Of a stretch of DNA of 13,686 nt, positions 12,877 through 13,686 are shown one piece after another (position 1 is the first letter of the stretch; every line of letters begins with the position of its first letter). The translations under genes and the position numbers were made by a program. The notes below the pieces were generated by a model. That model was not told the DNA's origin, searched no databases, and saw nothing but the letters and a program-made list of their open reading frames with translations. The DNA is from Bacteroidota bacterium (GTDB lineage: Bacteria > Bacteroidota > Ignavibacteria > Ignavibacteriales > Ignavibacteriaceae): assembly GCA_023453665.1 (NCBI GenBank), contig JAEXTA010000152.1, forward strand, positions 1-13,686, read 5' to 3'.

Positions 12877-13686
12877 TGCAATTGTTATTTTTGTTCTCGC
12901 ATTATTTTTAAATGAGTCAGTTCAATCGCAAACAACCTACTTCATAAAATATAAAGACAATGTCAGCTTAAATGATGTTGACAGAAGAATAACTGATAAA
13001 ACCATCAGTGAATCTGTAAACTTCAGAATAGCTGCTTTACCGGAATTTAACCTGAACTACCTTGCAAAAGGATTGGGCAGGGGAGATGAAATACTTGGTA
13101 GGATTGTAAAAATAAATTTTGCTGAAGATGTGGACGAATCCAATCTCAAGTCAATCTTGTCCGTTGATCCTGATATTGAATACATACAAAAATCCACAAC
13201 TTATAAAATGGATTTGATGCCAAACGATAGTTTGGCATCGCAGCAATGGGCTCTGGAAAAAATAAAAGCATTTGATGCGTGGAATATAACTACCGGTGTT
13301 GATACAGTTTTGTTAGCGATCATTGATACAGGTATAGAGTATTTTCATCCAGACCTGCAAAACAAGATTTATTACAATCCAGGTGAAATGGGTAACGGTA
13401 AAGATGCAAATGGTATTGATGATGATGGAAACGGATTTGTAGATGACTATATGGGGTGGGATTTTGTTGACCGAGTTGGCGTGCCAACTGATACAAATGC
13501 CGGTGACTTTCACAATTGGGATAATATGCCTTATGATAGCAGACAAGGTGCCAATGGAAATCACGGTACTTTTGTTGGAGGTATTGCCGGTGCAGAATTT
13601 AATAACAATGTCGGTGTTGCCGGCGTTGCACCCAATATAAAGCTACTGAATGTTCGATCATTTGATAATGGTGGAAGCGGTGAAGA
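12866..13686 (+). CDS. Secreted subtilisin-like serine protease (S8 family), 3' end outside the window
   Basis: The frame stays open from the ATG at 12866 to the window end (273 codons). A signal peptide (AIVIFVLALFLNESVQS, cut near Q20) targets it for export. A prodomain-like region follows to about residue 120. The catalytic core opens with QQWALEKIKAFDAW and carries the catalytic Asp D154 in LAIIDTGIEYFHPDL and the catalytic His H233 in GNHGTFVGGIAGA, then GVAGVAPNIKLLNVR. The Ser region should lie beyond the window. Between Asp and His sits DDDGNGFVDD (185-194), which fits a DxDxNGxxD calcium loop. The start overlaps the end of purF by 11 bases, with AAGAAGGA just upstream as a plausible ribosome site. 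A later C-terminal sorting or adhesion domain is possible but not visible. Confidence 0.92.
   Translation, partial: MKLNAIVIFVLALFLNESVQSQTTYFIKYKDNVSLNDVDRRITDKTISESVNFRIAALPEFNLNYLAKGLGRGDEILGRIVKINFAEDVDESNLKSILSVDPDIEYIQKSTTYKMDLMPNDSLASQQWALEKIKAFDAWNITTGVDTVLLAIIDTGIEYFHPDLQNKIYYNPGEMGNGKDANGIDDDGNGFVDDYMGWDFVDRVGVPTDTNAGDFHNWDNMPYDSRQGANGNHGTFVGGIAGAEFNNNVGVAGVAPNIKLLNVRSFDNGGSGE

Noticed and set aside
13313..13640. ORFs on either strand within the right-edge region
   Set aside because: Both are shadows of the subtilase frame, which has a signal peptide and the catalytic Asp and His motifs.
1..13686. CRISPR array, insertion sequence, toxin-antitoxin or defence system
   Set aside because: No regularly spaced repeats, transposase motifs, terminal inverted repeats or defence-gene motifs were seen on either strand.

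Overview
This window reads as an AT-rich bacterial chromosome segment made almost entirely of housekeeping genes. The mix points to the Bacteroidota/Chlorobiota side of the tree, with Ignavibacteria as my best guess. It includes low GC, few Shine-Dalgarno sites, a DUF5683-type exported protein, a MerR regulator without a sensor domain, and a secreted subtilase with a calcium-loop insert. That placement is inference from gene content; there is no rRNA or marker phylogeny here. No phage, transposon, CRISPR array or plasmid gene is visible.

Layout. Bases 3-1263 hold the tail of an unidentified gene, a DPM1-like family 2 glycosyltransferase (TTG start) and a half-length CHAD protein, all overlapping or abutting. 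A UPF0173 metallo-beta-lactamase-fold hydrolase with its own strong ribosome binding site follows (1293-1970). From 2079 to 7793 six genes are packed head to tail: parA, parB, a DUF5683-like exported protein, a zinc-ribbon/Yip1-like membrane protein, a class III aminotransferase (argD-like) and nadB. They probably form one operon joining chromosome segregation to arginine/NAD metabolism. A Ppx/GppA phosphatase lies on the minus strand (7783-8709), overlapping nadB tail to tail by 11 bases. Divergent from it is a second compact run (8750-10649): a four-helix membrane protein, an 88-residue conserved-looking small protein, aroQ and a HAD phosphatase. A MerR-family regulator is followed after 2 bases by tRNA-Pro(GGG) and a strong intrinsic terminator. 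purF (oxygen-sensitive iron-sulfur type) and the 5' part of a secreted S8 protease overlap at the right edge; the protease runs off the window.

How the genes relate. ParA/ParB handle origin segregation. ArgD, NadB, AroQ and PurF are entry steps of amino acid, NAD, chorismate and purine synthesis. The CHAD protein and the Ppx/GppA phosphatase both belong to families tied to polyphosphate, but they sit 6.5 kb apart in different transcription units.

I found no clear undescribed multi-gene system. The most unusual pattern is regulatory. Three genes that probably start transcription units and lack a Shine-Dalgarno (the 8750 membrane gene, merR and purF) are each preceded by a 2-4 codon ORF whose stop overlaps the gene start as ATGA. 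The purF leader also carries two short perfect palindromes about four helical turns apart.
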